This document shows, piece by piece, positions 26,133 through 33,839 of a stretch of DNA of 64,000 nucleotides (its first letter is position 1; each line of letters starts with the position of its first letter). This stretch comes from Marinobacter sp. LV10R510-11A (lineage in GTDB: Bacteria > Pseudomonadota > Gammaproteobacteria > Pseudomonadales > Oleiphilaceae), in contig NZ_LT907980.1 in NCBI RefSeq assembly GCF_900215155.1, positions 3,348,001 through 3,412,000 on the forward strand, read 5' to 3'. The position numbers and the translations under genes are program-made. The notes beneath the pieces were generated by a model that ran no database searches, had not been told where the DNA came from, and worked only from the letters and a program-made list of their open reading frames with translations.

Positions 26133-28112
26133 TCAGCCCTTGCTGTCGTCGTTCTCCTTAGCCTCAGCTTCTACCAGCTTGAAGTTAATCTGCCGGCGCT
26201 CTTCTTCGACCCCTGAAAAACTGACTTTAACGGCCTGTTCCAACTGGAAAATGCGGCCATTTTTGTTGTGTATCAAACGCAGGGTTACTGGATCGAAGCC
26301 GAACTTGCCGTTGAGGGTCTTGCAACTCACAAACCCTTCCAAGCCGTTGACGTCTAGCCGCACGAAAAATCCGGCGGGGATGGTTCGGCTGATAACACCG
26401 TCCATAGGCTCCTCGCCCAGGGTTTTCGCGAAGTCGCTGCGAAGCCAGGTTTCCAGGCTGTTGGCAGCCTGGCGGGCTTTGAACTGCGCGCTCTGAAGTG
26501 CCAACAATTTGGCCCCGTCGAGCGCCTTCATGGGGGTGTCCCACAGTGCCGCTTTGATCAACCGGTGAACATACAGATCGGTATACTTGCGCAGAGGCGA
26601 TGTAAAGGTGGTGTAGGCCTTAAGACCCATGCCTTGATGCGGTGCCGCGGTGAAGGCCAGCTCCGCCCGGGCAAGCTGCCGAGAGAGAATCGCTTTCACC
26701 GGCACGTCTGCTTTCAGGTTTGTGGTCTGTTTCATCAACTCCCGGAAACCGTCAGGGGTGCTGGGGTCAAGATCCGCAAGGTGAGGCGCATAGCCTTCAA
26801 TCAAAGCTCGGGTGTTGTCTGCACGGTCGCTACGAAGCCCCGAGTGCTGAATGAACAGGCCAGATGGTTGCTGAGCCAGAAGATCTGCAGCGCAACGGTT
26901 GGCCACAACCATGCATTCTTCTACTAGCCGATGTGCCTCGTTTTGTACCGAGGGTTCGATAGCGCGAATGCGTCGATGTTCATCCAGTCTCAACCGGAAT
27001 TCGGGCCGATCGCCGCTTAGCAGGGCGTGTTCATTGCGCCATTTGCGCAGCGCGGTTGCCACTTGATGGAGCTGATCCAAGCTGTTGGCAACTGAGTCGG
27101 GTAAGGCTTTGATGTCTTCGTCTTCGCGCCCTTCAATCAGGTTGGAAACCAGATCGTAACTGAGCTTGGCTTGCGAGCGGATAACCGCCTGGTGAAAGCT
27201 ATATTCGCCCAGGCTGCCATCGTTATTGACCTGCAGATCGCATACCAGAGCCAGTCGGTTCATGTCGGGCATCAGCGAGCACAGTTTGGTGCTGATGCTG
27301 TCGGGCAGCATGGGCAAGGGTTCACCCGGGAAATAAATAGCGGTTGCCCGGTTGAAGGCTTCAATTTCAGCCGCGCTTTCCGGCCCAATAAGTGCAGATG
27401 GGTCGGCAATGGCAATGGATAACGACCAACCGGTGACATTGGGTTCCGCCAGAAGGGCGTCGTCCATATCCTGCGTGGCTGGGCTATCAATGGTCACGTA
27501 TGCGCGCTCAGTGCGGTCTTCCCGCCCTGCTTCGCAGGCTTCGACAGCTGCTTCGTTCAGGCTATCTGCTTGTTCTAAAACAGGCGCGGGCCAAGAATCT
27601 GCCAGGTCGAAGGTCGCTAGGGTGAGAGCACGCTCTATCCCCGGTTCGCCGGCTTTGCCAATAACCCGAAGAACCTTTGCCTGGCCCTTCCCGTCTTTGA
27701 TTGGGTGTTTGTATATGCAGCAGTATAGGTAATCGTCGGGCTGCGCATTCATGCGTTCTTTAGGCGGAATAAAAATCCAGCGGTTGATGCCCGGCGTTTC
27801 CGGCACTACGAAGTGCCCTTTGCCCTTCTCTAAATAGCGCCCAACAAAAGTGCTCAGCCGGCTTTCTAAAAGCTCGTCCACAACGCCTTGGATCTTGCCT
27901 TTGTCTACTTCCTGTTCGGTAACGTTAATCCTGTCGCCTGGAAGTACTTTTTGCATTTCTTCTGGTGGCAAGAAAACGTCCCGCCCTTCGTCTAGTACGA
28001 CGAACCCGAAGCGGCCGTTGGTGGCTTTAACCGTCCCGGGGAAAACGACTTTGCTTTCCTCAATATCAGTCTTTAGCTGGCGCAACTGGTTGAGAGCGTC
28101 GGCATTGAACAT
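26133..28112 (-). CDS. rnb: Exoribonuclease II (RNase II/R family)
   Basis: 659 residues, close to the 644 of E. coli RNase II and much shorter than RNase R. Two N-terminal cold-shock-like domains (about 20-150) are followed by the RNB catalytic domain (about 190-520), with the metal-binding aspartates in IDSPATQDMDDA (D209, D215, D217, D218). An S1 domain lies near 565-645. It degrades single-stranded RNA from the 3' end. The last residues are Lys/Asp/Glu-rich. Confidence 0.9.
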   Translation of the reverse strand: MFNADALNQLRQLKTDIEESKVVFPGTVKATNGRFGFVVLDEGRDVFLPPEEMQKVLPGDRINVTEQEVDKGKIQGVVDELLESRLSTFVGRYLEKGKGHFVVPETPGINRWIFIPPKERMNAQPDDYLYCCIYKHPIKDGKGQAKVLRVIGKAGEPGIERALTLATFDLADSWPAPVLEQADSLNEAAVEACEAGREDRTERAYVTIDSPATQDMDDALLAEPNVTGWSLSIAIADPSALIGPESAAEIEAFNRATAIYFPGEPLPMLPDSISTKLCSLMPDMNRLALVCDLQVNNDGSLGEYSFHQAVIRSQAKLSYDLVSNLIEGREDEDIKALPDSVANSLDQLHQVATALRKWRNEHALLSGDRPEFRLRLDEHRRIRAIEPSVQNEAHRLVEECMVVANRCAADLLAQQPSGLFIQHSGLRSDRADNTRALIEGYAPHLADLDPSTPDGFRELMKQTTNLKADVPVKAILSRQLARAELAFTAAPHQGMGLKAYTTFTSPLRKYTDLYVHRLIKAALWDTPMKALDGAKLLALQSAQFKARQAANSLETWLRSDFAKTLGEEPMDGVISRTIPAGFFVRLDVNGLEGFVSCKTLNGKFGFDPVTLRLIHNKNGRIFQLEQAVKVSFSGVEEERRQINFKLVEAEAKENDDSKG

Positions 28113-28310
28113 GGGTGAACCTGGCTGAAAAAATGAATGATGGAGCGAAGTATAACGGTTTACGCGGTATGAGTCAGACCCGTTACGCGTGGTTAATCGC
28201 TGTATTTCCCTCAGAGGAAGTGGAAATAACCATAGAGCACCGACGAGCGGGTGTGTAGAAAAGATTACAGCATAAGACTGTAAATCATGTAATTTTGTGA
28301 ATAGCGCAGA

Positions 28311-28343
28311 GCAGCACCGGTGCTACAAAGGTACCGGTGCTGC
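28311..28343 (-). terminator. Hairpin downstream of the ycaO fragment
   Basis: An 11-bp perfect inverted repeat GCAGCACCGGT/ACCGGTGCTGC, with a further wobble pair and G-C pair inside and a seven-base loop, starts a few bases after the stop codon of the truncated ycaO gene. There is no immediate U-run, but the position fits a transcription terminator. The rest of the 237-bp gap to rnb holds only very short open frames and nothing I recognise. Confidence 0.55.
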
Positions 28344-28349
28344 CTGAAA

Positions 28350-29519
28350 TCAAGTTGAGGCGGCTCTGTTCTGGCCGTCTAACACCTTGCGGTAGCCTTC
28401 CAGAAGCTTGCGGTGGCCTTCGGTTGGCGCGGCAGGTGCCAGCGCTGATAGGCCAGGGAAGCGTTGTTCACCAGCAATAAAGCTTAGCGCCTGAGCTACT
28501 CGTGCTTCGCTGTGGTAGTACTCCAGCCCGCGGCGATCGTCTTCGGTCAGGTCACCTGACGCTAGCACGGGTGCCAACAGTTCGAATGCGCCTTCCAGAT
28601 CGTTTAAGGCCAACAGCAGCCAAATCTTGAATTCGCCAACACGTAAGCGGCCCCAACGGCTGCTATCGCCTACGATGCCCGTCCACTCCAGTACTTTCAT
28701 CTGGTCGTTGATGTGGTGGCCCTCCAGAGTTTCCAGCAGCAACTGCCAGCCAGATTCGCCGGCATTGTGCAGGTTGTAGAGCACAGGCCTTACGGGCAGG
28801 CTGGCGTTGTTGTTATTGAGGATCAGTTCGTCTGGCAGATAGATATCCGAGAAGCCCGGAATCAGGATGCGGCAGGCGAAAGCGCCCAGATCGGTATGCT
28901 CTGCAATGTAGATTTCGTGACCTTCGCTGTGGATTAGGTCGATCATCTGGGCGCAGGACGTTTTGTTGTCTTTGGCCCATGGGCTGTGGGCGTCCCAGTC
29001 GGCAAATTCCACGTCCGGCTCGTCGCTGAGGAAGGCCCAGCTTACGTAGCCGCTGGCATCGATAAAGTGCAGCTCCAGGTTGTGGGGCTCGTCTACCATG
29101 TCCATGTCGGTAGTGGGCGCCGGGAAGCCTTCTAGTTCATCTAGGGCACGGCCTTGAACCAGTTCGGTTAGAGTTCGTTCCAGTGCAACTTCGAACGTTG
29201 GGTGTGCGCCGAAGCAGGCGTAAGCACCGCCGTCTGGGTGCATCAGAAGAATGCACATAACCGGGTATTGGCCGCCAAGTGAGGCATCCAGCACGCGAAT
29301 GCCAAAGCCGGCTTCTTGCAGGGCTTCTATGCCTTCCACAATATGGGGGAAGCGCGCCAGCACGGTGCTTGGCACTTCGGGCAGGGCGATGGCTTCGGCG
29401 ATGATGCGGGCCTTGATTGCTCGCTCGAACAGTTCGGACACGCTCTGAACAATCGCCTCTTCGCGGTTGTTGCCGGCGCTCATGCCGTTGGATACAAACA
29501 GGTTGGCGATCATGCTCAT
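28350..29519 (-). pseudogene. ycaO: YcaO, missing the N-terminal third
   Basis: The 389-residue frame matches E. coli YcaO (586 residues) from about residue 175 to the end: VSNGMSAGN, then an Asn-x3-Glu and Gln-x3-Glu-x2-Glu-Arg block (residues 17-33 here), SLGGQYPV and FGAHPTFE. Upstream, resemblance (HIPM-type) stops within a few codons and an in-frame TGA lies 16 codons before the ATG. DUF411 begins only 76 bases away, so the first 190 or so residues, including the Ser-x3-Glu-x2-Glu-Arg ATP/Mg motif, are absent. YcaO assists RimO-dependent methylthiolation of ribosomal protein S12; this remnant is probably inactive. Confidence 0.82.
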
Positions 29520-29556
29520 CGGAATGTGCAGCGATGCTAGCAGGGCTCTGATTTGC

Positions 29557-29588
29557 AGGCCAGCTCAGATGGTATCTTGGGCTGGCCT
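29557..29588 (-). terminator. Hairpin downstream of DUF411, at the ycaO breakpoint
   Basis: An 8-bp perfect inverted repeat AGGCCAGC/GCTGGCCT lies eight bases after the DUF411 stop codon on the minus strand. It likely ends the merR-copA transcript. It sits exactly where resemblance to the YcaO N-terminus is lost. Confidence 0.5.
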
Positions 29589-29595
29589 ATGTGGC

Positions 29596-30045
29596 CTAGT
29601 TGTGCTCGGAAAATACCTTGGTCTGGCCCTGGTCGTTGAACATTAATACTTCGTAGTGGTCTTTGCGGTCGCCCATTTCCATACCGGGTGAGCCGGCGGG
29701 CATACCGGGGACTGCCAGGCCGCGGGCTTTCGGGGCGTTGGCGATCAGGCGGTGAATATCGTCAGCGGGCACGTGGCCTTCGATGACGTAGTCACCCACA
29801 AACGCGGTGTGGCAGCTGGCCAAGTTGGGGGTAAGGCCAGCTTCCATTTTGACGCGGTTCATATCCTGTGTGCCGGTAACTTCCACATCAAAGCCGTTGC
29901 TTTCCAGATGATCGACCCAGTCTGTGCAGCAGCCGCAGGTGGGCGACTTGTAAACATGAATGTTCTGTGTCGCGCCAGCCGCTAACAGCGGAGTGCTAAA
30001 ACCGAGTGTGGCACCGAGGGCCAGTCCGAGAATTTGTTTTTTCAT
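29596..30045 (-). CDS. DUF411 metal-binding periplasmic protein
   Basis: 149 residues with a signal peptide (about 1-23, LLAAGA). The mature part has the DUF411 hallmark YKSPTCGCC with C37, C39 and C40, then SCHTA near 92 and EGHVPADDIHRL near 103. A Met/Gly-rich segment near 122-132 (PGMPAGSPGMEMG) could bind Cu(I). DUF411 proteins accompany copper and silver resistance genes. Last gene of the merR-copA operon, with GAGAG a few bases before the ATG. Confidence 0.86.
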   Translation of the reverse strand: MKKQILGLALGATLGFSTPLLAAGATQNIHVYKSPTCGCCTDWVDHLESNGFDVEVTGTQDMNRVKMEAGLTPNLASCHTAFVGDYVIEGHVPADDIHRLIANAPKARGLAVPGMPAGSPGMEMGDRKDHYEVLMFNDQGQTKVFSEHN

Positions 30046-30070
30046 GATTTTTCTCTCTTTAATGTTGTGT

Positions 30071-30187
30071 TCAGTGATGGCTTTTATTCTGTGCGGAGGC
30101 GTCGGTATCTGACGACGAAAGCCAGAACCACCAAACGATGGCAGCCATCAGAACAAGTCCTCCGGCATTGACCAGTATTGTTTCCAT
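30071..30187 (-). CDS. 38-residue single-helix membrane peptide in copA operon
   Basis: Translates to 38 residues: [10 protein letters not shown], a hydrophobic helix to about residue 23 ending in WWFW, then a Ser/Asp-rich tail ending SHH. The ATG overlaps the copA stop codon in the sequence CTGATGGAA, so translation is coupled to copA. The helix resembles the N-terminal anchor of cupredoxin-domain proteins found beside copper ATPases, but no cupredoxin domain follows. CcoS-like accessory peptides are an alternative comparison. Function unknown; a role at the copper ATPase is inferred from position. Confidence 0.65.
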   Translation of the reverse strand: METILVNAGGLVLMAAIVWWFWLSSSDTDASAQNKSHH

Positions 30188-32805
30188 CAGTTCCGCTCCC
30201 CACTTGGTTTTTGGCTTTGGGCGTGAGCCAAATCAGGCTTACGACTGGTTTTGAAAAGGCGCAGCCGGTTGGCGTTGGTCACGACGGTTACTGAGGACAG
30301 TGACATGGCGGCACCGGCAAGAATTGGGCTCATCAATATGCCCCAGATCGGGTACAGCAGGCCTGCGGCGATGGGAATGCCCAGACTGTTGTAGGCAAAG
30401 GCACCGAAGAGATTCTGGTGAATGTTCTTTACCGTGGCTCGGGAGATCTCGATGGCATCTGGTACGCCGTGCAGGGAGCCGCGCATCAAGGTGATGGCGG
30501 CGCTTTCGATGGCGACGTCGGTGCCTGTGCCGATGGCGAAACCCACATCGGCCGCGGCCAGCGCCGGCGCATCGTTGATGCCGTCACCCACCATGGCCAC
30601 GGTGTAGCCTTTGCCGCGCATTTCGTTTACCACGTCGGCTTTGTCTTCGGGCAGAACTTCGGCGCGGTATTCGTCGATGCCGGTCTTGGCAGCAATGGCT
30701 TTTGCCGTGGCGTCGATATCACCGGTAACCATCATCACCTTGATACCGGCGTCGTGCATGCGCCGGATGGCGGCTTTGGAATCTGCCTTGATGGCATCCG
30801 CAACGCCGATCACGCCAAGCACCTCGGCACCCCGGGCAAGAAACAGCGGTGTACCGGCCACTTCGGTGATGGCTTTTTCTGCGCCTTCAAGACCACTTAA
30901 CGACAGATTTTCGGCTTCCAGCCAGCGGCGGTTGCCTAGGCGAACCCGGTCGCCCTCAAACTGGCCAGCCACACCCTTGCCATTCAGGGCTTCAAAATCG
31001 ATGACCTTGAGCGGCTGTGCGTTTTGCTCTTTGGCCTTGTTAACGATGGCTTCCGCGAGAGGGTGCTCGGAATGCTGCTCCAAACCTGCAGCCAACGCTA
31101 GCAATTCGCTTTCGTCGCCATTTACGGCGTGCACGCTGGTCACCGCCGGGTGGCCTTCGGTAATGGTGCCGGTTTTGTCGAGAATCACCAGGTCAAGCTT
31201 GCCTGCGGTTTGCAGTGCGTCTCCCTGACGAATCAAGGCGCCGTATTCCGCCGCCTTGCCCACACCCACCATCACTGACATAGGCGTTGCCAAACCCAGT
31301 GCACAAGGGCACGCAATGATCAGTACCGTGGTGGCTGCCACCATCATATGAACAATCGCGGGCTCCGGCCCGACGTTGTACCAAACCAGCGCGGCGGCCA
31401 CGGCAATCAGCATGACGCTGGGCACGAACACTGACGATATTTTATCTGCCAACCGCCCGATAGCCGGTTTTGAACCCTGGGCCTTCTTCACCAGCCGGAT
31501 GATCTGCGCCAGTGCAGTCTCACTGCCTACGCGGGTTGCTTCGTAAACAATCCCGCCGTGTGTATTCAGCGTGCCGGCGGAGACCTCGTCGTTCACTGCT
31601 TTGCTCACGGGCATGGGCTCGCCGGTGAGCATGCTTTCGTCGATGCGGGTGCTGCCTTCTACAACCCGCCCGTCCACCGGCAGATTTTCACCGGGGCGAA
31701 CGCGAATGTGGTCGCCTTTGCGCACGTCCTCTACCGGAATGTCCTGCTCTTGCCCGTCGCGGATAACCCGGGCGGTTTTCGCCCGCAGATCCAGCAGTCG
31801 ACGAACCGCCTCGGATGTCTTGCCCTTGGCGCGGAGTTCCAGCGCCTGGCCAAGATTGATCAAACCGATGATCATGGCTGAGGCTTCAAAATACACATGC
31901 CGCGCCATCTCAGGTAAGGCTTCGGGAATGCTGGTGACGGTGATGGAATACAGCCAAGCGGTACCTGTGCCCAGGGCAATCAGCGTGTCCATATTGGCGT
32001 TGTGGTGCCGGAATGCCTTCCAGGCGCCGACGTAGAAGTGTCCACCGGTAATGACCATAACCGCGAGCGTCAGCAGGCCGAGGCCAAGCCAGATGCCTTG
32101 GTTCGCTTCGCTTACGGTCATGGAGCCAAACCCCATGCCCCAAACCATTAGGCCAACACCCAGGCCCAGACTGATGGCCATCTTCACCAGCAAAGTTTTG
32201 TACTGCTTTTTGTCGTCTTCTTGCTTCTTGTCGTCTGCGGCATCCACGTCTTCAATCACACTGGCGCCGTAACCGGAGCTCTCTACAGCTCGCACGAGGG
32301 CTTGCGGATCGGTCGCGCCCGTTGCTGTGGCTGTATTGTCCGCCAGGTTCATATAGGCATGGGTAACGCCTGCCACTGACTTCAATGCTTTCTCGATGGT
32401 GTTCACACAAGAGGCGCAGGTAGCACCGGTTACCGCCAGGTGCACTTGATCGTCGCTTTGGGCTGGAGCTGCAGATTCTTTAGGTGTGTCTTCCAGAGTA
32501 TCGAGCTGTTCACTCGTATCTTCAGCGCTGCCGCCTGACTTTTCAGACTTGGAAGAGCAGCAACTGGTAGGCTTTTCAGTTTTAGATACCGGTTCTGCCG
32601 GGTATCCGGTTTCCGTCACAATTCTAGCCGCTTCCTTGGCATCAATGCCTTCGGGCAGCGCCACGGTCTGATCTTCCAGATTAACCTCTACAAGACCGGT
32701 ATCGCCGGTTAGAGGCTCCAGGGCATTACGAATCTTTTTAGCGCATCCCTGACAGGTAGCGCCGGAAATGCTGAGAGTGGTGTGTAATACAGGTGCTTCG
32801 CTCAT
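30187..32805 (-). CDS. copA: Copper-exporting P1B-type ATPase CopA
   Basis: 872 residues. Two N-terminal heavy-metal domains carry GATCQGC (C18, C21) and GATCASC (C130, C133), joined by a linker with an extra SCC pair near 81-83. Eight membrane segments follow, with the transport motif ACPCALG typical of Cu(I)/Ag(I) pumps, the phosphorylation site DKTGT and the hinge [11 protein letters not shown], all intact. It exports monovalent copper or silver from the cytoplasm. It starts 18 bases after merR, and the small membrane gene overlaps its stop. Confidence 0.93.
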   Translation of the reverse strand: MSEAPVLHTTLSISGATCQGCAKKIRNALEPLTGDTGLVEVNLEDQTVALPEGIDAKEAARIVTETGYPAEPVSKTEKPTSCCSSKSEKSGGSAEDTSEQLDTLEDTPKESAAPAQSDDQVHLAVTGATCASCVNTIEKALKSVAGVTHAYMNLADNTATATGATDPQALVRAVESSGYGASVIEDVDAADDKKQEDDKKQYKTLLVKMAISLGLGVGLMVWGMGFGSMTVSEANQGIWLGLGLLTLAVMVITGGHFYVGAWKAFRHHNANMDTLIALGTGTAWLYSITVTSIPEALPEMARHVYFEASAMIIGLINLGQALELRAKGKTSEAVRRLLDLRAKTARVIRDGQEQDIPVEDVRKGDHIRVRPGENLPVDGRVVEGSTRIDESMLTGEPMPVSKAVNDEVSAGTLNTHGGIVYEATRVGSETALAQIIRLVKKAQGSKPAIGRLADKISSVFVPSVMLIAVAAALVWYNVGPEPAIVHMMVAATTVLIIACPCALGLATPMSVMVGVGKAAEYGALIRQGDALQTAGKLDLVILDKTGTITEGHPAVTSVHAVNGDESELLALAAGLEQHSEHPLAEAIVNKAKEQNAQPLKVIDFEALNGKGVAGQFEGDRVRLGNRRWLEAENLSLSGLEGAEKAITEVAGTPLFLARGAEVLGVIGVADAIKADSKAAIRRMHDAGIKVMMVTGDIDATAKAIAAKTGIDEYRAEVLPEDKADVVNEMRGKGYTVAMVGDGINDAPALAAADVGFAIGTGTDVAIESAAITLMRGSLHGVPDAIEISRATVKNIHQNLFGAFAYNSLGIPIAAGLLYPIWGILMSPILAGAAMSLSSVTVVTNANRLRLFKTSRKPDLAHAQSQKPSGERN

Positions 32806-32823
32806 AGTGGTTTACTCCTCAGC

Positions 32824-33255
32824 CTATTTTCCGGGTTCGCTATCGTCCCAGTGCTCGATCAACCGGCAAATGGTGTGGCCATCCGGCGTGCCGTCCGGCA
32901 TATCCTGCCAAGCGACCAGCGCTGTCTTCATACGCTTACGCAACTGCTCCAACTCTTGAATCTCCTGCTCGACCACGGCCAGCCGTTGCTGAAACACATC
33001 CCGAACCATGGGGCACGGCGAGTGGTGGTCGTCCGCCTGATCCAGAATCTGCCGAATCTCTGGCAACGAAAAACCCAGCTGTCGAGCTTTGCGGGCAAAA
33101 CGCAGCCGCCGAAGATCCTCAGTGTCATACTGCTGATAGTTGTTATCCGGGTTTCGGGTCGGTTTAAGCAGCCCCTCCCGGGTGTAAAAACGAACAGTGT
33201 CCGGATTCACCCCGGCAGACGTAGCAAGGTCCTTAACTTTCATATTCAGCAGCAT
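32824..33255 (-). CDS. MerR family metal-responsive regulator
   Basis: Up to 143 residues; ATG at 33255 or the in-frame ATG at 33243 (MKVKDLATSAG), neither with a clear ribosome site. The MerR helix-turn-helix (NPDTVRFYTREGLL near 17-30) precedes the dimer helix. Potential metal ligands are H77, H78, C81 (HHSPC) and C130 (HTICRL), more like Zn/Cd/Pb/Hg sensors than CueR, which uses two C-terminal cysteines. It nevertheless heads an operon with a copper-type ATPase, so the sensed metal is uncertain. Confidence 0.85.
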   Translation of the reverse strand: MLLNMKVKDLATSAGVNPDTVRFYTREGLLKPTRNPDNNYQQYDTEDLRRLRFARKARQLGFSLPEIRQILDQADDHHSPCPMVRDVFQQRLAVVEQEIQELEQLRKRMKTALVAWQDMPDGTPDGHTICRLIEHWDDSEPGK

Positions 33256-33272
33256 CCGCCAAATGTTAATGA

Positions 33273-33382
33273 GCGGCGGTGTGGGAGGCTTGTCCGAAAA
33301 TGCTCGGAGCCAGGGAAGGCGGAGAGCAAGCGTACATGGACGTATTCACAGCGGTTTTCGGACAAGCCTCCCACACCGTCGC
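33273..33382. repeat. Palindromic REP/MITE-like element in metal-operon leader
   Basis: Arms 33273-33300 and 33355-33382 are complementary over 28 positions with one G-T pair, including 23 perfect bases (GGTGTGGGAGGCTTGTCCGAAAA and its complement split around a 54-base centre). The centre contains CGTACATGGACGTATTCAC, which I recognise as typical of short dispersed palindromes in Marinobacter and related genomes. It encodes no protein I recognise. It sits between the MerR-type promoter and the merR start codon. I saw no second copy in this window. Confidence 0.75.
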
Positions 33383-33429
33383 GGCTATCGACAAAGCCTG
33401 ACAGCCAAGAGTGTTTGAAGCTTAAGGAT

Positions 33430-33461
33430 AGCTTAAAACCTGTGACCTACTCACAGGTCAA
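33430..33461 (-). promoter_or_regulatory. MerR-type operator-promoter of the copA operon
   Basis: On the minus strand TTGACC (33461-33456) and TAAGCT (33435-33430) are separated by 20 bases. The spacer holds the 8-bp dyad ACCTGTGA-GTAGG-TCACAGGT (33458-33438). A -35/-10 pair with an overlong spacer filled by a dyad is the hallmark of promoters activated by MerR-family regulators. It points toward merR-copA-DUF411, leaving a leader of about 175 bases that includes the palindromic element. Confidence 0.75.
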
Positions 33462-33467
33462 AGGTTT

Positions 33468-33788
33468 TTACGAGGAGGAGCTTTTCGCCCGAAGGAAGGC
33501 ATTGCAGTTGTTGCACTGATCAGGGGCCATTAGCTTCGCCTGCCAGCCAATCTTGTGACCACACGCGGGGCACGCCAAGCGCAGTTGCAGAATAATAATC
33601 GGCGTAATCAGCGCCACCAGAATAAGGCCCAGTGGCCCCCAGTCGTCAGCGCTCGAAAGCCCAAGCTGGCTACTGAAAACCAGAGTAATAACCAGAACCA
33701 CGAACGCAAAAATAAAATAGTTCCGGTTCCAGCGCTCCCATCGGCGAAGCTTGCTGTCCTGTTCCGGCGTCAAATAACCTGTGGCCAT
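33468..33788 (-). CDS. Two-helix membrane protein with C-terminal zinc ribbon
   Basis: 106 residues. Two hydrophobic helices (about 24-42 and 52-70) are followed by CPACGH and CNNC pairs spaced as a zinc ribbon (about 73-96). The N-terminus is charged and faces the cytoplasm by the positive-inside rule. No family name comes to mind and no function can be assigned. It ends seven bases before the MerR-type promoter, on the same strand as the metal operon. Confidence 0.7.
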   Translation of the reverse strand: MATGYLTPEQDSKLRRWERWNRNYFIFAFVVLVITLVFSSQLGLSSADDWGPLGLILVALITPIIILQLRLACPACGHKIGWQAKLMAPDQCNNCNAFLRAKSSSS

Positions 33789-33839
33789 AAAATCTCACCT
33801 GAAAAAAGCAATCTTAATGCTGGGGCTGGCGGATGGCTG

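Noticed and set aside
28150..28260. Short frame of about 29 codons in the gap between rnb and ycaO
   Set aside because: Starts with ATG but has no clear ribosome site and no recognisable sequence; likely chance.
33438..33458. 8-bp hairpin after the zinc-ribbon gene taken as a terminator
   Set aside because: The dyad lies exactly between TTGACC and TAAGCT with a 20-bp spacer on the strand leading to merR. A MerR operator explains it better, although it could also terminate the upstream transcript.
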